DNA of 64,000 nt. Origin: Brachybacterium squillarum M-6-3. Its GTDB lineage: Bacteria; Actinomycetota; Actinomycetes; Actinomycetales; Dermabacteraceae. Positions 51,367-60,062 of the stretch are shown piece after piece. The DNA lies in assembly GCF_000225825.1 (NCBI RefSeq), contig NZ_AGBX01000001.1, forward strand, positions 496,001 through 560,000, in the 5' to 3' direction. The translations under genes and the position numbers were made by a program. Below the pieces are notes generated by a model. It ran no database searches and had not been told where the DNA came from. It saw only the letters and a program-made list of their open reading frames with translations. How positions within the stretch are numbered: position 1 is the first letter of the stretch; each line of letters begins with the position of its first letter.

Positions 51367-53022
51367 TCAGCACCGGTCCAGCTCGGTGAGCTGCAGGGCG
51401 TACAGCCGTGCCACCACCCGCGCACAGGAGACGATCTCGTCGTGGGCGGCGGCGTCGAGCCGGTCGGAGGAGAGGATCGCGTCCAGCGCCCCGGTGTGCT
51501 CGGCGTCGGCGTCGTGGTGGTAGCGCATGAAGTGCACCTGAGCGTCGGCCAGGCCCAGCACCTCCTGGAAGCGCTCCGCCCAGCCCAGCGCCTTCTGCGC
51601 GCCCAGGCCCTCGATGATGACCATCGCGCCGAGGCAGGCCACGGGATTGGGCCGTCCGGCCTGGTGGAACATGTATACGGTCAGGGCCTGGGTGCCGATG
51701 TTGGGACGGCCGGCCCGGAGCTCCTCGCGGGAGCCGCCGACGGCGACGTAGTCGTGCTCGAGCATCAGGTGGTCGCGGTGCTCCTCGACGGCGTGGTGCA
51801 TCGCGGCGGAGCGCAGCTCGAAGTGGTCCATGTCGAAGCCGGAGGCGGCCAGGGCGATCCAGCGGGAGCCGTCAACCACCTGCTGACGGAGGTTCCGCAG
51901 CAGCCGCAGGTAGTCCTCGATCTCCACCTCCCCCGCCTCGAGGGCGAGGAGGATCGGCACCTGCGCGAGCTGCTCCTCGACCTCGGACCAGACCTCGGCC
52001 AGGCGGGCTGCGAGATCGTCGGGGTCGGCGGCGGTCGGGGCGGCGCCGGTGTTTCCGCGGGTGGCGAGGTTCGAGTACCAGCGGGACTCGTCCAGGCCCG
52101 GGATGCGGGCGGCGAGGGCGTCGAACACCAGGTCGCGGAAGGCGTGGGTGCTGTAGTGGCAGATCACGTGGTCGAGGCGGCGCAGGTCCACGAGGCCGTG
52201 GTCGACGAGCCGCTCGAACTCGGCCAGGCCCATCTCGGTCAGCCGCGGCAGCATCGCGGTGTCCTGGCGGATCTGCAGCATCCCGGCGCGCTCGGCGGCG
52301 GCGAGGTCCTCCTGGTCCTGCCAGGTGCGGCCGGCCTCGGCGACGGGCCCGGCGAGCCCGGCGCGCATGCACACGGGCTGCTCGTGGGCGTGGGAGACCA
52401 AGCGCACCCAGTCCACCCGCAGGCTGGGGGCGTCCCGGCGCGGCTGGAACTCGACCACGGCGGCCCCGGCCCCGTCGGAGAGCATCCAGCGCAGGAAGTG
52501 GGCGTCGCCGCGGCCGGCGGTGCCGGTGAAGCGGCGTTCGTGCAGCCAGCGGCTGGAGAGCTCGGAGCCGACGACGGCGGCGCGGGCGTGGTCGCCGAGG
52601 CGCACCTTGGCGACGGCGGCGTCGAGCGCGGCGATCGAGGAGGCGCAGACCCCCTGGGCGGTGAGCAGCTGCATCGGGCCGCCGCCGAGCCGGCCGTGCA
52701 CCATCGAGGCGAAGCCCGGCACCAGCAGGTCGCCCTGGGTGGTGGCGCAGGCGAGCATCCCGAGGTCCTCGGGGCCGAGGCCGCGGTCGGCGAGGGCCGC
52801 GCGCAGGGCGTGCGCGGCGAGCTCCTCGTTCAGGGCGGTGGTGCGGCCCTCGGTGTCCATCGCGTAGTGGCGGGTGCGGATGCCGTTGGCCTGCTGGATC
52901 GAGGCGCGCAGGCGGGCGGTGACCCGGTCGGTGCCGCCGAGGATGTCCGCCACCTCGTCATTGGCGATGGGAGGCCCGGGCAGGTGGCTGCCGAGTCCGG
53001 TGATGTACGCGCTGGCCGTCAT
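51367..53022 (-). CDS. KAS III ketosynthase fused to a haem-oxygenase-like diiron-type domain
   Basis: A 551-residue two-domain enzyme. Residues 1 to about 335 are a KAS III (StlD/DarB-like) thiolase fold with the Cys-His-Asn set: Cys126 in LLTAQGVCASSIAALDA, His289/293 in HVICHYSTHAFRDL, Asn324 in TRGNTGAAPT. Residues about 345-540 are helical and His/Glu-rich in the manner of haem-oxygenase-like diiron enzymes: RSAAMHHAVEEHRDHLMLEH, YMFHQAGRP, VIIEGLG, HFMRYHHDADAEHTG. A decarboxylating condensation followed by oxidation of the product is a reasonable inference. The start at 53022 begins at the conserved SAYITGLGSHLPG. Its partner gene follows by one base. Confidence 0.8.
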   Translation of the reverse strand: MTASAYITGLGSHLPGPPIANDEVADILGGTDRVTARLRASIQQANGIRTRHYAMDTEGRTTALNEELAAHALRAALADRGLGPEDLGMLACATTQGDLLVPGFASMVHGRLGGGPMQLLTAQGVCASSIAALDAAVAKVRLGDHARAAVVGSELSSRWLHERRFTGTAGRGDAHFLRWMLSDGAGAAVVEFQPRRDAPSLRVDWVRLVSHAHEQPVCMRAGLAGPVAEAGRTWQDQEDLAAAERAGMLQIRQDTAMLPRLTEMGLAEFERLVDHGLVDLRRLDHVICHYSTHAFRDLVFDALAARIPGLDESRWYSNLATRGNTGAAPTAADPDDLAARLAEVWSEVEEQLAQVPILLALEAGEVEIEDYLRLLRNLRQQVVDGSRWIALAASGFDMDHFELRSAAMHHAVEEHRDHLMLEHDYVAVGGSREELRAGRPNIGTQALTVYMFHQAGRPNPVACLGAMVIIEGLGAQKALGWAERFQEVLGLADAQVHFMRYHHDADAEHTGALDAILSSDRLDAAAHDEIVSCARVVARLYALQLTELDRC

Positions 53023-53145
53023 CCGGTCATTTATCCACGGCGACGCACGATGACCCAGGGGTAGGACTCCCCACGCGGCTACGGTGGGACCAGCCCGGCC
53101 GGCCCGCTGCGAGGGTCGGCGCCCCGTCCCCGCCCCGGAGGTCCC

Positions 53146-53997
53146 ATGCGCGCCGAGCGTCTCACCGACTCGATCTGCTACCACGGCGAGGGTCCCAGCT
53201 GGTCACCCACCTGGGGCGGGCTGCGCTGGGTGGACATGCTGGCCGGGGACGTCCTGCAGCGCGGCGAGGACGGCGCGATCACCCGGATCCCCACCCCGAG
53301 CCGGGTCGTGGCCTGCGTGCGCCCGGCCGCGGACGGCGGCGCGGTGATGGCCCTCGAGAAGGGCTTCGGACGGGAGGACGCCGACGGGACGATCACGGCC
53401 CTCCCGCCGCTGTGGAGCGAGCCGGTGCGGATGAACGAGGGCGCCGTCGCCCCGGACGGCTCCTTCCTGTGCGGCTCGATGGCCTACGACCAGCGGCGGG
53501 GCGCGGCAGCCATGTGGCGCCTGCACCCCGACGGCCGCAGCGAGCGGCTGTTCGGCGGGCTCACCATCTCCAACGGCCTCGCCTTCACCGCCGACGGTGC
53601 CCGCGCGTTCTTCGTCGACACCCCGAGCGGCCGGGTCGACCTCTTCGACTGGGACGACGAGGCGGGCCTCGTCGAGCGCCGCCCCTTCGTCGACCTGGCG
53701 ACCGAGGACGGCCACCCCGACGGGCTGTGCCTGGACGCGGAGGGGAACGTCTGGGTGGCGATGAACGGCGGCGGGCAGGTGCTGGGCCTGGACGCCGCCG
53801 AGGCCGTCGCGGAGCGCATCGAGGTGGGGGCGCGGCAGGTCACGGCCTGCACCTTCGGCGGGGAGGACCTGGCGACGCTGTTCATCACCACCAGCCGGGA
53901 GAACCTGCCGGCCGAGGAGGACCCCGCCGCCGGCTCCCTCTTCGCCGCCACCCCAGGCGTCACCGGCGACCCGACCCTCCGCCTCTACGGCGCCTGA
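53146..53997 (+). CDS. SMP-30/gluconolactonase/LRE-family protein
   Basis: This 283-residue six-bladed propeller is of the SMP-30 type. It begins CYHGEGPSWSPTWGGLRWVD, the usual first blade with the metal-binding glutamate. It also has VRMNEGAVAPDGSFLCGSMA, TISNGLAFTADGARAFFVDT with the metal-binding asparagine, and GHPDGLCLDAEGNVWVAMNG with the metal-binding aspartate. These fit a calcium- or zinc-dependent sugar lactonase. It is a single gene transcribed away from the ketosynthase module; substrate unknown. Confidence 0.9.
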   Translation: MRAERLTDSICYHGEGPSWSPTWGGLRWVDMLAGDVLQRGEDGAITRIPTPSRVVACVRPAADGGAVMALEKGFGREDADGTITALPPLWSEPVRMNEGAVAPDGSFLCGSMAYDQRRGAAAMWRLHPDGRSERLFGGLTISNGLAFTADGARAFFVDTPSGRVDLFDWDDEAGLVERRPFVDLATEDGHPDGLCLDAEGNVWVAMNGGGQVLGLDAAEAVAERIEVGARQVTACTFGGEDLATLFITTSRENLPAEEDPAAGSLFAATPGVTGDPTLRLYGA

Positions 53998-54099
53998 CCC
54001 GCGGCACCGAGGCGCCGAGGCGTCCCAGGGCCCTGCCCCGTCCCGGCCCCCGCGGACCGGAGCCAGTACCGCCTGCTCCCCATGCTCACGCCCCGCCAT

Positions 54100-54137
54100 G
54101 TCCGGGAAACTTCCACCCACGCGGAAGATTTTCGGAC
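54100..54137. terminator. Imperfect hairpin downstream of the SMP-30 gene
   Basis: Arms at 54100-54114 and 54123-54137 pair at about 12 of 15 positions (GTCCGGGAAACTTCC with GGAAGATTTTCGGAC). It resembles the hairpins at 8762 and 59981, which also contain a CTTCC/GGAAG stem and a T-run. Confidence 0.4.
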
Positions 54138-54173
54138 GCCGCGCCCCACTCCCCGCCCCCACCCACGACGAAG

Positions 54174-54228
54174 CCCCGCTTTTCGACGTTTCCTGCCAGA
54201 TCGTGGCAGCAAACGTCGAAAAACGGGG
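54174..54228. terminator. Long hairpin between convergent SMP-30 and glpK genes
   Basis: Eighteen-base arms (54174-54191 and 54211-54228) pair at 17 positions and contain TTTT/AAAA blocks. An inner stem GCCA/TGGC continues the structure. Placed between the ends of converging genes, it is a likely bidirectional terminator. Confidence 0.6.
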
Positions 54229-54248
54229 CGGTAAAGGGCCCGTACCAC

Positions 54249-54360
54249 TCAGGCTCTACCGGACTGCCTGATCTCCTGCCGCTCGCAGGCTCACAGCACG
54301 TCGATCAGGCTCTACCGGACTGCCTGATCTCCTGCCGCTCGCAGGCTCGCAGCACGTCGA
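54249..54360. repeat. Two tandem copies of a 56-base unit after glpK
   Basis: The unit at 54249-54304 is repeated at 54305-54360 with one mismatch, and its first bases (TCAGGC) recur at the glpK stop. Each unit can fold through CCTGC/GCAGG and GCCTGAT/ATCAGGC. It is probably a duplicated terminator for the glycerol operon. Confidence 0.75.
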
Positions 54361-55896
54361 TCAGGCGGTGGCGGCCTCGGTGTCGTCGTCGACCCAGTCG
54401 AAGGTGCGCTCGACGGCCTTCTTCCACAGTCGCATCGACCGCTCGCGGGTCTCCTCGTCCATGTTCGGCTCCCAGCGCTTGTCCTCGGCCCAGTTGTCGA
54501 TGACGTCCTGCTCGCCGGACCAGAAGCCCACCGCGATGCCGGCCGCGTAGGCGGCGCCCAGCGCAGTGGTCTCGATGACCTTCGGGCGCACCACGGGCAC
54601 GCCGAGGATGTCGGCCTGGAACTGCATCAGGGTCTCGTTCTTCACCATGCCGCCGTCGACCTTGAGCTCGGTGAGCTCCACGCCCGAGTCGGCGTTCATC
54701 GCGTCGAGCACCTCGGCGGACTGGAAGGCCGTGGACTCGAGGGTGGCGCGGGCGATGTGGTTCTTGGTGATGTACCGGGTCAGGCCCACGATCGCGCCGC
54801 GGGCGTCGGACTTCCAGTACGGGGCGAACAGGCCCGAGAAGGCCGGTACCACGTAGCAGCCGCCGTTGTTCTCGACCTGCTTGGCGAGGTCCTCGATCTG
54901 CGGGGCGTCCGAGATCAGGCCGAGGTTGTCGCGCACCCACTGCACCAGCGAGCCGGTGACGGCCACGGAGCCCTCGAGCGCGTAGACCGGCTTGTTGTCG
55001 CCGATCTGGTAGCAGACGGTGGTGAGCAGGCCGTTGTCGCTGCGCACCAGCTCCTCACCGGTGTTGACCAGCATGAAGTTGCCGGTGCCGTAGGTGTTCT
55101 TGCCCATGCCGACCTCGAAGCAGGCCTGGCCGAAGGTGGCGGCCTGCTGGTCGCCGAGGATGCCGGCGATCGGGGTGTCGATGAGCAGGCCCTGCTTGCG
55201 GCCGTGGCCGTACACCTCGGAGGAGGACTTGATCTCCGGCAGCATGGACAGGGGGATGCCCATGTCGGCGGCGATGTCCGCGTTCCAGTCCAGGGTGTCG
55301 ATGTTCATCAGCATCGTGCGGGAGGCGTTGGTGACGTCGGTGACGTGCACGCCGCCGTTGGTGCCGCCGGTCAGGTTCCACACCAGCCAGGCGTCGGTGT
55401 TGCCGAACAGCAGGTCACCGGCCTCGGCCTTCTCCTTGGCGCCCTCGACGTTCTCGAGGATCCAGGCCACCTTGGGGCCGGAGAAGTAGGTGGCCAGGGG
55501 CAGGCCGACGCGCTCCTTGTACTTGTCGGCGCCCTCCTCGCCGCCCAGGCGGTCGCAGATCTTCTGGGTGCGGGTGTCCTGCCAGACGATGGCGTTGTAG
55601 ACGGGCTCGCCGGTGTTCTTGTCCCACACCACGGCGGTCTCGCGCTGGTTGGTGATGCCGACGGCGGCGAGCTGGTGACGGTTGATCTCCGCCTGCTGCA
55701 GGGCGTCGGCGACGACGGCACGGGTGTTGCGCCAGATCTCCTGCGGATCGTGCTCGACCCAGCCCGACTTCGGGAAGATCTGCTCGTGCTCCTTCTGACC
55801 GGTGGAGACGATCTGGCCGTCGTGGTCGAAGACGATCGCGCGGGTCGAGGTGGTGCCCTGGTCGATCGAGAGGATGTACTGCTGGTCGTCGTTCAT
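54361..55896 (-). CDS. glpK: Glycerol kinase
   Basis: This 511-residue FGGY kinase phosphorylates glycerol to sn-glycerol 3-phosphate. It opens [20 protein letters not shown], followed by [50 protein letters not shown], and later [20 protein letters not shown] and the FGGY signature region [17 protein letters not shown]. Length and motifs are those of an active enzyme. It is the last gene of glpD-glpF-glpK on the minus strand, 140 bases after glpF, and ends at a tandem terminator-like repeat. Confidence 0.95.
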   Translation of the reverse strand: MNDDQQYILSIDQGTTSTRAIVFDHDGQIVSTGQKEHEQIFPKSGWVEHDPQEIWRNTRAVVADALQQAEINRHQLAAVGITNQRETAVVWDKNTGEPVYNAIVWQDTRTQKICDRLGGEEGADKYKERVGLPLATYFSGPKVAWILENVEGAKEKAEAGDLLFGNTDAWLVWNLTGGTNGGVHVTDVTNASRTMLMNIDTLDWNADIAADMGIPLSMLPEIKSSSEVYGHGRKQGLLIDTPIAGILGDQQAATFGQACFEVGMGKNTYGTGNFMLVNTGEELVRSDNGLLTTVCYQIGDNKPVYALEGSVAVTGSLVQWVRDNLGLISDAPQIEDLAKQVENNGGCYVVPAFSGLFAPYWKSDARGAIVGLTRYITKNHIARATLESTAFQSAEVLDAMNADSGVELTELKVDGGMVKNETLMQFQADILGVPVVRPKVIETTALGAAYAAGIAVGFWSGEQDVIDNWAEDKRWEPNMDEETRERSMRLWKKAVERTFDWVDDDTEAATA

Positions 55897-56001
55897 CGTG
55901 ACTCCTTCGTGGTGATGAGCGGGAGGATCAGGTGCTGCAGGGAGAAGGGCGGGACGAGGGGGCAGGGGTGCTGTCCACGGCGCCGCCCGGGGACGGGGCG
56001 G

Positions 56002-56027
56002 CCCGGCCGGCGGGGATGCCGGCCGGG
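56002..56027 (-). terminator. Hairpin after the glpF stop
   Basis: Perfect 10-base arms CCCGGCCGGC (56002-56011) and complement (56018-56027) lie about 9 bases after the glpF stop on the transcribed strand. There is no U-run. It is placed like the hairpins after glpD and in the tetritol operon. Confidence 0.45.
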
Positions 56028-56036
56028 ACGAGGGGA

Positions 56037-56765
56037 TCAGAAGACCATCGAGACCAGACCGGCGAGGACACCGCCGATGATGGGGCCGAGGATCGGGACC
56101 CAGGAGTAGCTCCAGTCGGAGCCGCCCTTGTTCTTGATCGGCAGGATCGCGTGGGCGAGGCGGGGGCCGAGGTCACGCGCCGGGTTGATGGCGTAGCCGG
56201 TGGGCCCGCCGAGGGAGGCCCCGATCGCGATCACCAGCAGGGACACGGCCAGCGGGCCGAGCTCGTGGGGGGTGTTGCCGAACATGATGATCACGAAGAC
56301 CAGGACGAAGGTGCCGATGATCTCGGTGACCAGGTTCCAGCCGTAGGAGCGGATCTCCGGGCCGGTGGAGAAGGTGCCCAGGATCTTTCCGGGGTCGGTC
56401 TCCGCGTCGTAGTGGGTCTTGTAGGTCAGCCAGGCGAGGACGGCACCCAGGAAGGCACCGATCAGCTCGGCGACCAGGTAGGCGATGGTGGTGCCCGCGC
56501 CGATGGTGATGCCGGGGGCGAACTCGTCGGCGCCGCTGGCCATCAGGCCGAAGGTGACTGCCGGGTTCAGGTGCGCGCCGGAGGCGAAGGCGACCCACAC
56601 GCCGGAGAAGACCGCGAGGCCCCAGCCGACGTTGATGAGCAGCCAGCCGCCGTCGAAGCCCTTGGTCTTCGTCAGTACGACGTTGGCGACCACGCCGCCA
56701 CCCAGCAGGGTGAGCATGGCGGTGCCGGCGATCTCCGAGAGGAAGATCGTTGCGATGGTTCCCAT
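56037..56765 (-). CDS. glpF: Glycerol uptake facilitator (aquaglyceroporin)
   Basis: This 242-residue MIP-family channel has six membrane helices and both pore motifs: NPA in [18 protein letters not shown] and in [19 protein letters not shown]. The aspartate after the second NPA motif is the marker of glycerol-conducting members. ATG 56765 gives the natural start [16 protein letters not shown]. It lies between glpD and glpK and admits glycerol for the kinase. Confidence 0.94.
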   Translation of the reverse strand: MGTIATIFLSEIAGTAMLTLLGGGVVANVVLTKTKGFDGGWLLINVGWGLAVFSGVWVAFASGAHLNPAVTFGLMASGADEFAPGITIGAGTTIAYLVAELIGAFLGAVLAWLTYKTHYDAETDPGKILGTFSTGPEIRSYGWNLVTEIIGTFVLVFVIIMFGNTPHELGPLAVSLLVIAIGASLGGPTGYAINPARDLGPRLAHAILPIKNKGGSDWSYSWVPILGPIIGGVLAGLVSMVF

Positions 56766-56890
56766 GTGTTCTCCTCGTTGAGACCGGATCCGCGGGGCAC
56801 GGATCCGTCGTCCCGGCACGGGGCCGGGGCACGATGCGCCACCATCGGCGCGACGTGTCGGGGGCGAGCACGGTGCTCGTCACCCACAGG

Positions 56891-56918
56891 GACGCCCCGG
56901 GACCATTCCCGGGGCGTC
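56891..56918 (-). terminator. Hairpin after the glpD stop
   Basis: Perfect 11-base arms GACGCCCCGGG (56891-56901) and complement (56908-56918) begin about 8 bases after the glpD stop. There is no U-run. It may attenuate or protect the glpD message before glpF. Confidence 0.5.
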
Positions 56919-56925
56919 GGACCGG

Positions 56926-58674
56926 TCAGTTCCGGGTGGGAACCTCCGGGGCAGCCTCGATCGCCGCGGCCACTGCGGCGTCGCTGTCGGTCGCCTCACC
57001 GGCGAGGCGCGCATCGATGAAGGCCCGGTAGGTCTCCACCTCCGCCCGGCGCGTCTCGTCGTCCCATCCCAGCTCACGGCCGATCAGGGTGGCGATCTCA
57101 TCCGCCGCGGCGGTGCCGCGGTCGGAGGTCTCGTAGTCCAGCCGGGTGCGGCGCAGCAGCACGTCGGCCAGGTGGCGGACGCCCTCGGCGCGGGCGGCGT
57201 AGACGATCTCCGCGCGCAGGTAGCGCGGAGCGTGCTCGAGCGGGGTGCCCAGCGAGGCGTCCTCGTCGATCAGGGCCAGCACGTCGGTCAGCAGCGAGCC
57301 GTAGCGGAACAGCAGGCGGTCGGTGCGGACCTCGTCGAAACCGTAGCGGCGGGCCAGCTCTGCGCGGCCGCGGCGCAGCTCCTCGTAGCCCTGGGCGCCG
57401 ATCACGGGCACCGAGGTGGTCAGGCTGGTGCGGCCCGGGGCGGTGTCCTTGATGGCGAAGTCGACGACGTCCTCGGCCATCACCCGGTAGGTGGTGTACT
57501 TGCCGCCGGCGATCGCGGTCAGGCCCGGCTCGACCTCCATCACGGTGTGCTCGCGGGAGACCTTGGTGGAGGCCCCGGAGCCCTTCTTGACGGGCTGCAG
57601 CAGCGGGCGCAGGCCCGAGTACACGCCGATCACGTCGGAGCGGTCGAGGTCGTCGGCGAGCACCGCGTTGGCGTGCTCGAGCACGTAGTCGATGTCGGAG
57701 CTGGTGGCGCCGACGGCGGCGGGCTCCTCGGTCCACTTCGTGTCGGTGGTGCCGATGACCCAGTACTCGTCCCAGGGGATGATGAACAGGACGGACTTCT
57801 CGGTCTGGGTGATGATGCCGGTGTCGGGCACCGCGGGGATGCGGTCGCGGGCCACGGTGATGTGGATGCCCTTGGAGGCGAGCACCTCGAGGCCGGCGTC
57901 GGCCCCGGCGAGCTCCTGCTGCTCCTGGGTCCAGACGCCGCCGGCCAGGATGGTCTCGCGGGCGTGGACGTCGAACTCCTCGCCGGTCTCCTCGTCGCGC
58001 ACCCGGGCGCCGATCACGCGCTTGCCCTCGTGGAGGTAGTCCACGACGGTGGTGTAGTTGGCGACGGCGGCGTCGTGCTGGGCGGCGGAGCGCACCAGCA
58101 TCATCACGAAGCGGGCGTCGTCCATCTGCGCGTCGTAGTACTCCAGGGCGCCGACGGCCTCGTCCCCGTCCAGGGCCGGGAACACCTCGAGCATCTTGTC
58201 GTGCAGCAGATGACGGTGGAAGGGCACGGCGCGCTTGCGGCCCACGGACTGCATGGCGTCGTACAGCATCACGCCGGAGCCGATGAAGGCGCGGTCGACG
58301 ACCTTCTTGAAGAAGGGGAAGACGAACTTGATGGGCCGCACCAGGTGGGGGGCGGTGTGCTCGAGCAGCAGGTCGCGCTCGCGCAGGGCCTCGGCGACGA
58401 GCTTGAAGTCGAGCATCTGCAGGTAGCGCAGGCCGCCGTGCATGAGCTTGGAGGACTTCGAGGAGGTGCCGGAGGCCCAGTCCTCGCGCTCGACGAGGCC
58501 GACGGAGAGGCCGCGGGTGGCGGCGTCGAAGGCGGCGCCGGCGCCGTTCACGCCGCCGCCGACGACGAGGACGTCCAGGGGGGCGTCCACGGTGGCAGAG
58601 CGGAGGCGGGCCAGGTGCTCGTCGCGGGTGGCGGGGGCCAGGACGGACCGCTGCGTGGCAGGCGTGACAGACAC
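56926..58674 (-). CDS. glpD: Glycerol-3-phosphate dehydrogenase (FAD)
   Basis: This 582-residue membrane-associated flavoenzyme oxidises glycerol 3-phosphate to dihydroxyacetone phosphate and passes electrons to quinone. It shows the FAD motif VLVVGGGVNGAGAAFDAATR, RGLSVGLVEREDWASGTSSK, SSKLMHGGLRYLQ, and later DEYWVIGTTDTKWTEEP and AIAGGKYTTYRVMAEDVVDF. The C-terminal cap domain is present. GTG 58674 is chosen because AAAGGAG lies nine bases upstream and the extension before it is not conserved. It is the first gene of the glycerol operon, divergent from the SorC-type regulator. Confidence 0.93.
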   Translation of the reverse strand: MSVTPATQRSVLAPATRDEHLARLRSATVDAPLDVLVVGGGVNGAGAAFDAATRGLSVGLVEREDWASGTSSKSSKLMHGGLRYLQMLDFKLVAEALRERDLLLEHTAPHLVRPIKFVFPFFKKVVDRAFIGSGVMLYDAMQSVGRKRAVPFHRHLLHDKMLEVFPALDGDEAVGALEYYDAQMDDARFVMMLVRSAAQHDAAVANYTTVVDYLHEGKRVIGARVRDEETGEEFDVHARETILAGGVWTQEQQELAGADAGLEVLASKGIHITVARDRIPAVPDTGIITQTEKSVLFIIPWDEYWVIGTTDTKWTEEPAAVGATSSDIDYVLEHANAVLADDLDRSDVIGVYSGLRPLLQPVKKGSGASTKVSREHTVMEVEPGLTAIAGGKYTTYRVMAEDVVDFAIKDTAPGRTSLTTSVPVIGAQGYEELRRGRAELARRYGFDEVRTDRLLFRYGSLLTDVLALIDEDASLGTPLEHAPRYLRAEIVYAARAEGVRHLADVLLRRTRLDYETSDRGTAAADEIATLIGRELGWDDETRRAEVETYRAFIDARLAGEATDSDAAVAAAIEAAPEVPTRN

Positions 58675-58746
58675 GGGATAGAGCTCCTTTGCTGTGACCG
58701 GAATCGCCTCATCGTGAACCTGACGTGCAGCGGGGCGCAAGTCGGC

Positions 58747-58760
58747 TGCACGAACGTGCA
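58747..58760. promoter_or_regulatory. Palindromic operator between glpD and the SorC-type regulator
   Basis: TGCACGAACGTGCA has perfect 6-base arms around a 2-base centre. A related half-site, ACGTGCA, lies about 30 bases toward glpD. The position in the 97-base divergent gap suits control of both promoters by the regulator encoded at 58772. Confidence 0.55.
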
Positions 58761-58771
58761 AGACTGGGCGG

Positions 58772-59731
58772 ATGAGCACCCCGGATCGTCTCCATCACGC
58801 CTTCGAGGCTGCACGGATGTACTACGACGAGGGCCGCACCATGGAGGCCATCGCCCAGCAGCTCGAGGTGTCCCGCTCCACCGTGTCCCGGATGCTGCGG
58901 GACGCCCGCGAGGAGGGCCTGGTGGAGATCACCCTGCGCCCGCCGGGTGCCTACCGGTTGCGGGAGCTGCGGCGACGGGTCTCCGAGCGCTTCGGCCTGC
59001 AGGCCCACGTGGTCGGCGCCGGCCCCGAGGCCGGGGAGCGCGCCCGGCTGCAGGCCGTCGCCGCGGCCGGGGCGGAGCTGCTGCAGGGGATGCTGGTGCC
59101 GGACATGACTGTCGGCGTCGCCTGGGGCACCACCACCTCCGCGCTGGTGGGGCACCTGCGCCCCTCCCCCACCCCGGGCCTGCGGATCGTGCAGCTCAAC
59201 GGGGCGATCAACACCGAGGGCTCGGGCCTGACCTACGTCTCCACGGTGCTCGCGAAGGCCGCCTCCCTGTGGGACGCCACCGTGCACCACTTCCCCGTGC
59301 CCGCCTTCTTCGACTACGCCTCCACCCGCGACGCGATGTGGAAGGAGCGCTCCGTGCAGCGGGTGCTGGAGGTGCAGCGGCAGTGCACCCTGGCCGTGTT
59401 CGGGGTGGGCGCCTTCGACGCGGAGGTGCCCAGCCACGTGTACACGAACAACTACCTCTCCGACGCGAACCGGCGCGAGCTGGAGCGCGACGGCGCCGTG
59501 GGCGACGTCTGCACCGTATTCCTGCGGGCCGACGGCAGCTGGCGGGACGTGGCCATGAACGCCCGCAGCACCGGGCCGCAGCCCACCCAGCTGGCGCGGA
59601 TCCCCCGCCGCCTGTTGCTCGCCGCCGGGCCCCGCAAGGCCGTGCCCCTGCGGGCGGCCCTCCGCGCCGGGGTGGCGACGGACCTGGTGGTCGACGAGGT
59701 CACCGCCACGAGCCTCCTCGCCCTGCGCTGA
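58772..59731 (+). CDS. SorC-type regulator of the glycerol operon
   Basis: A 319-residue regulator. The N-terminal HTH reads MYYDEGRTMEAIAQQLEVSR and STVSRMLRDAREEGLVEITL. The C-terminal SorC-type effector domain has MTVGVAWGTTTSALVGHLRP, VQLNGAINTEGSGLTYVSTV, AVFGVGAFDAEVPSHVY and a truncated-looking but normal-length end. It is divergent from glpD, with a palindromic operator in the short gap. It most likely responds to glycerol 3-phosphate or dihydroxyacetone phosphate and controls glpDFK. That role is inferred from position. Confidence 0.88.
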   Translation: MSTPDRLHHAFEAARMYYDEGRTMEAIAQQLEVSRSTVSRMLRDAREEGLVEITLRPPGAYRLRELRRRVSERFGLQAHVVGAGPEAGERARLQAVAAAGAELLQGMLVPDMTVGVAWGTTTSALVGHLRPSPTPGLRIVQLNGAINTEGSGLTYVSTVLAKAASLWDATVHHFPVPAFFDYASTRDAMWKERSVQRVLEVQRQCTLAVFGVGAFDAEVPSHVYTNNYLSDANRRELERDGAVGDVCTVFLRADGSWRDVAMNARSTGPQPTQLARIPRRLLLAAGPRKAVPLRAALRAGVATDLVVDEVTATSLLALR

Positions 59732-59865
59732 GCGGGGCGCGACCGGGGCGGCGGATCTGCCCGCCCAGGTCGACCCGGGCGGGCGCGTCCGAGCCGGTCC
59801 GGACCCGGTCAGGCCGTGCAGGGCCGGCTCAGACCCGCGGAGCGACGTCAGCGCAGGCCAAGGCC

Positions 59866-59912
59866 ACTTTTGTGCGCTCCCGAACCACAGGTGGCTCGTC
59901 AACGCACAAAAG
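59866..59912. terminator. Hairpin downstream of the SorC-type regulator
   Basis: Ten-base perfect arms CTTTTGTGCG (59866-59875) and CGCACAAAAG (59903-59912) enclose an inner CCAC/GTGG stem. With T- and A-runs in the arms it can act in both directions. It lies between converging genes. Confidence 0.6.
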
Positions 59913-59980
59913 CTGGTGACCCTCACCCTGCCGCGACCTCCACACCGGCGCCCACGTGCCCCGCCCCCGCACCGTCGAAC

Positions 59981-60024
59981 TTTTCCGCGCCTCCCTTCCA
60001 CCCGTGGAAGTGAGGCGGACAAAA
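59981..60024. terminator. Second hairpin in the same gap
   Basis: TTTTCCGCGCCTC pairs imperfectly with GAGGCGGACAAAA around an inner perfect CTTCCAC/GTGGAAG stem. It probably terminates the ASCH gene transcript coming from the other side. Apart from these two hairpins I see nothing in 59732-60062. Confidence 0.6.
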
Positions 60025-60062
60025 CCGTGAGGGACAGGCGGGGATAGGTCAGGCGGGGCGGA

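Noticed and set aside
54249-54360. CRISPR-like array behind glpK.
   Set aside because: There are only two adjacent 56-base units with no spacers and no cas genes; it is a plain tandem duplication.
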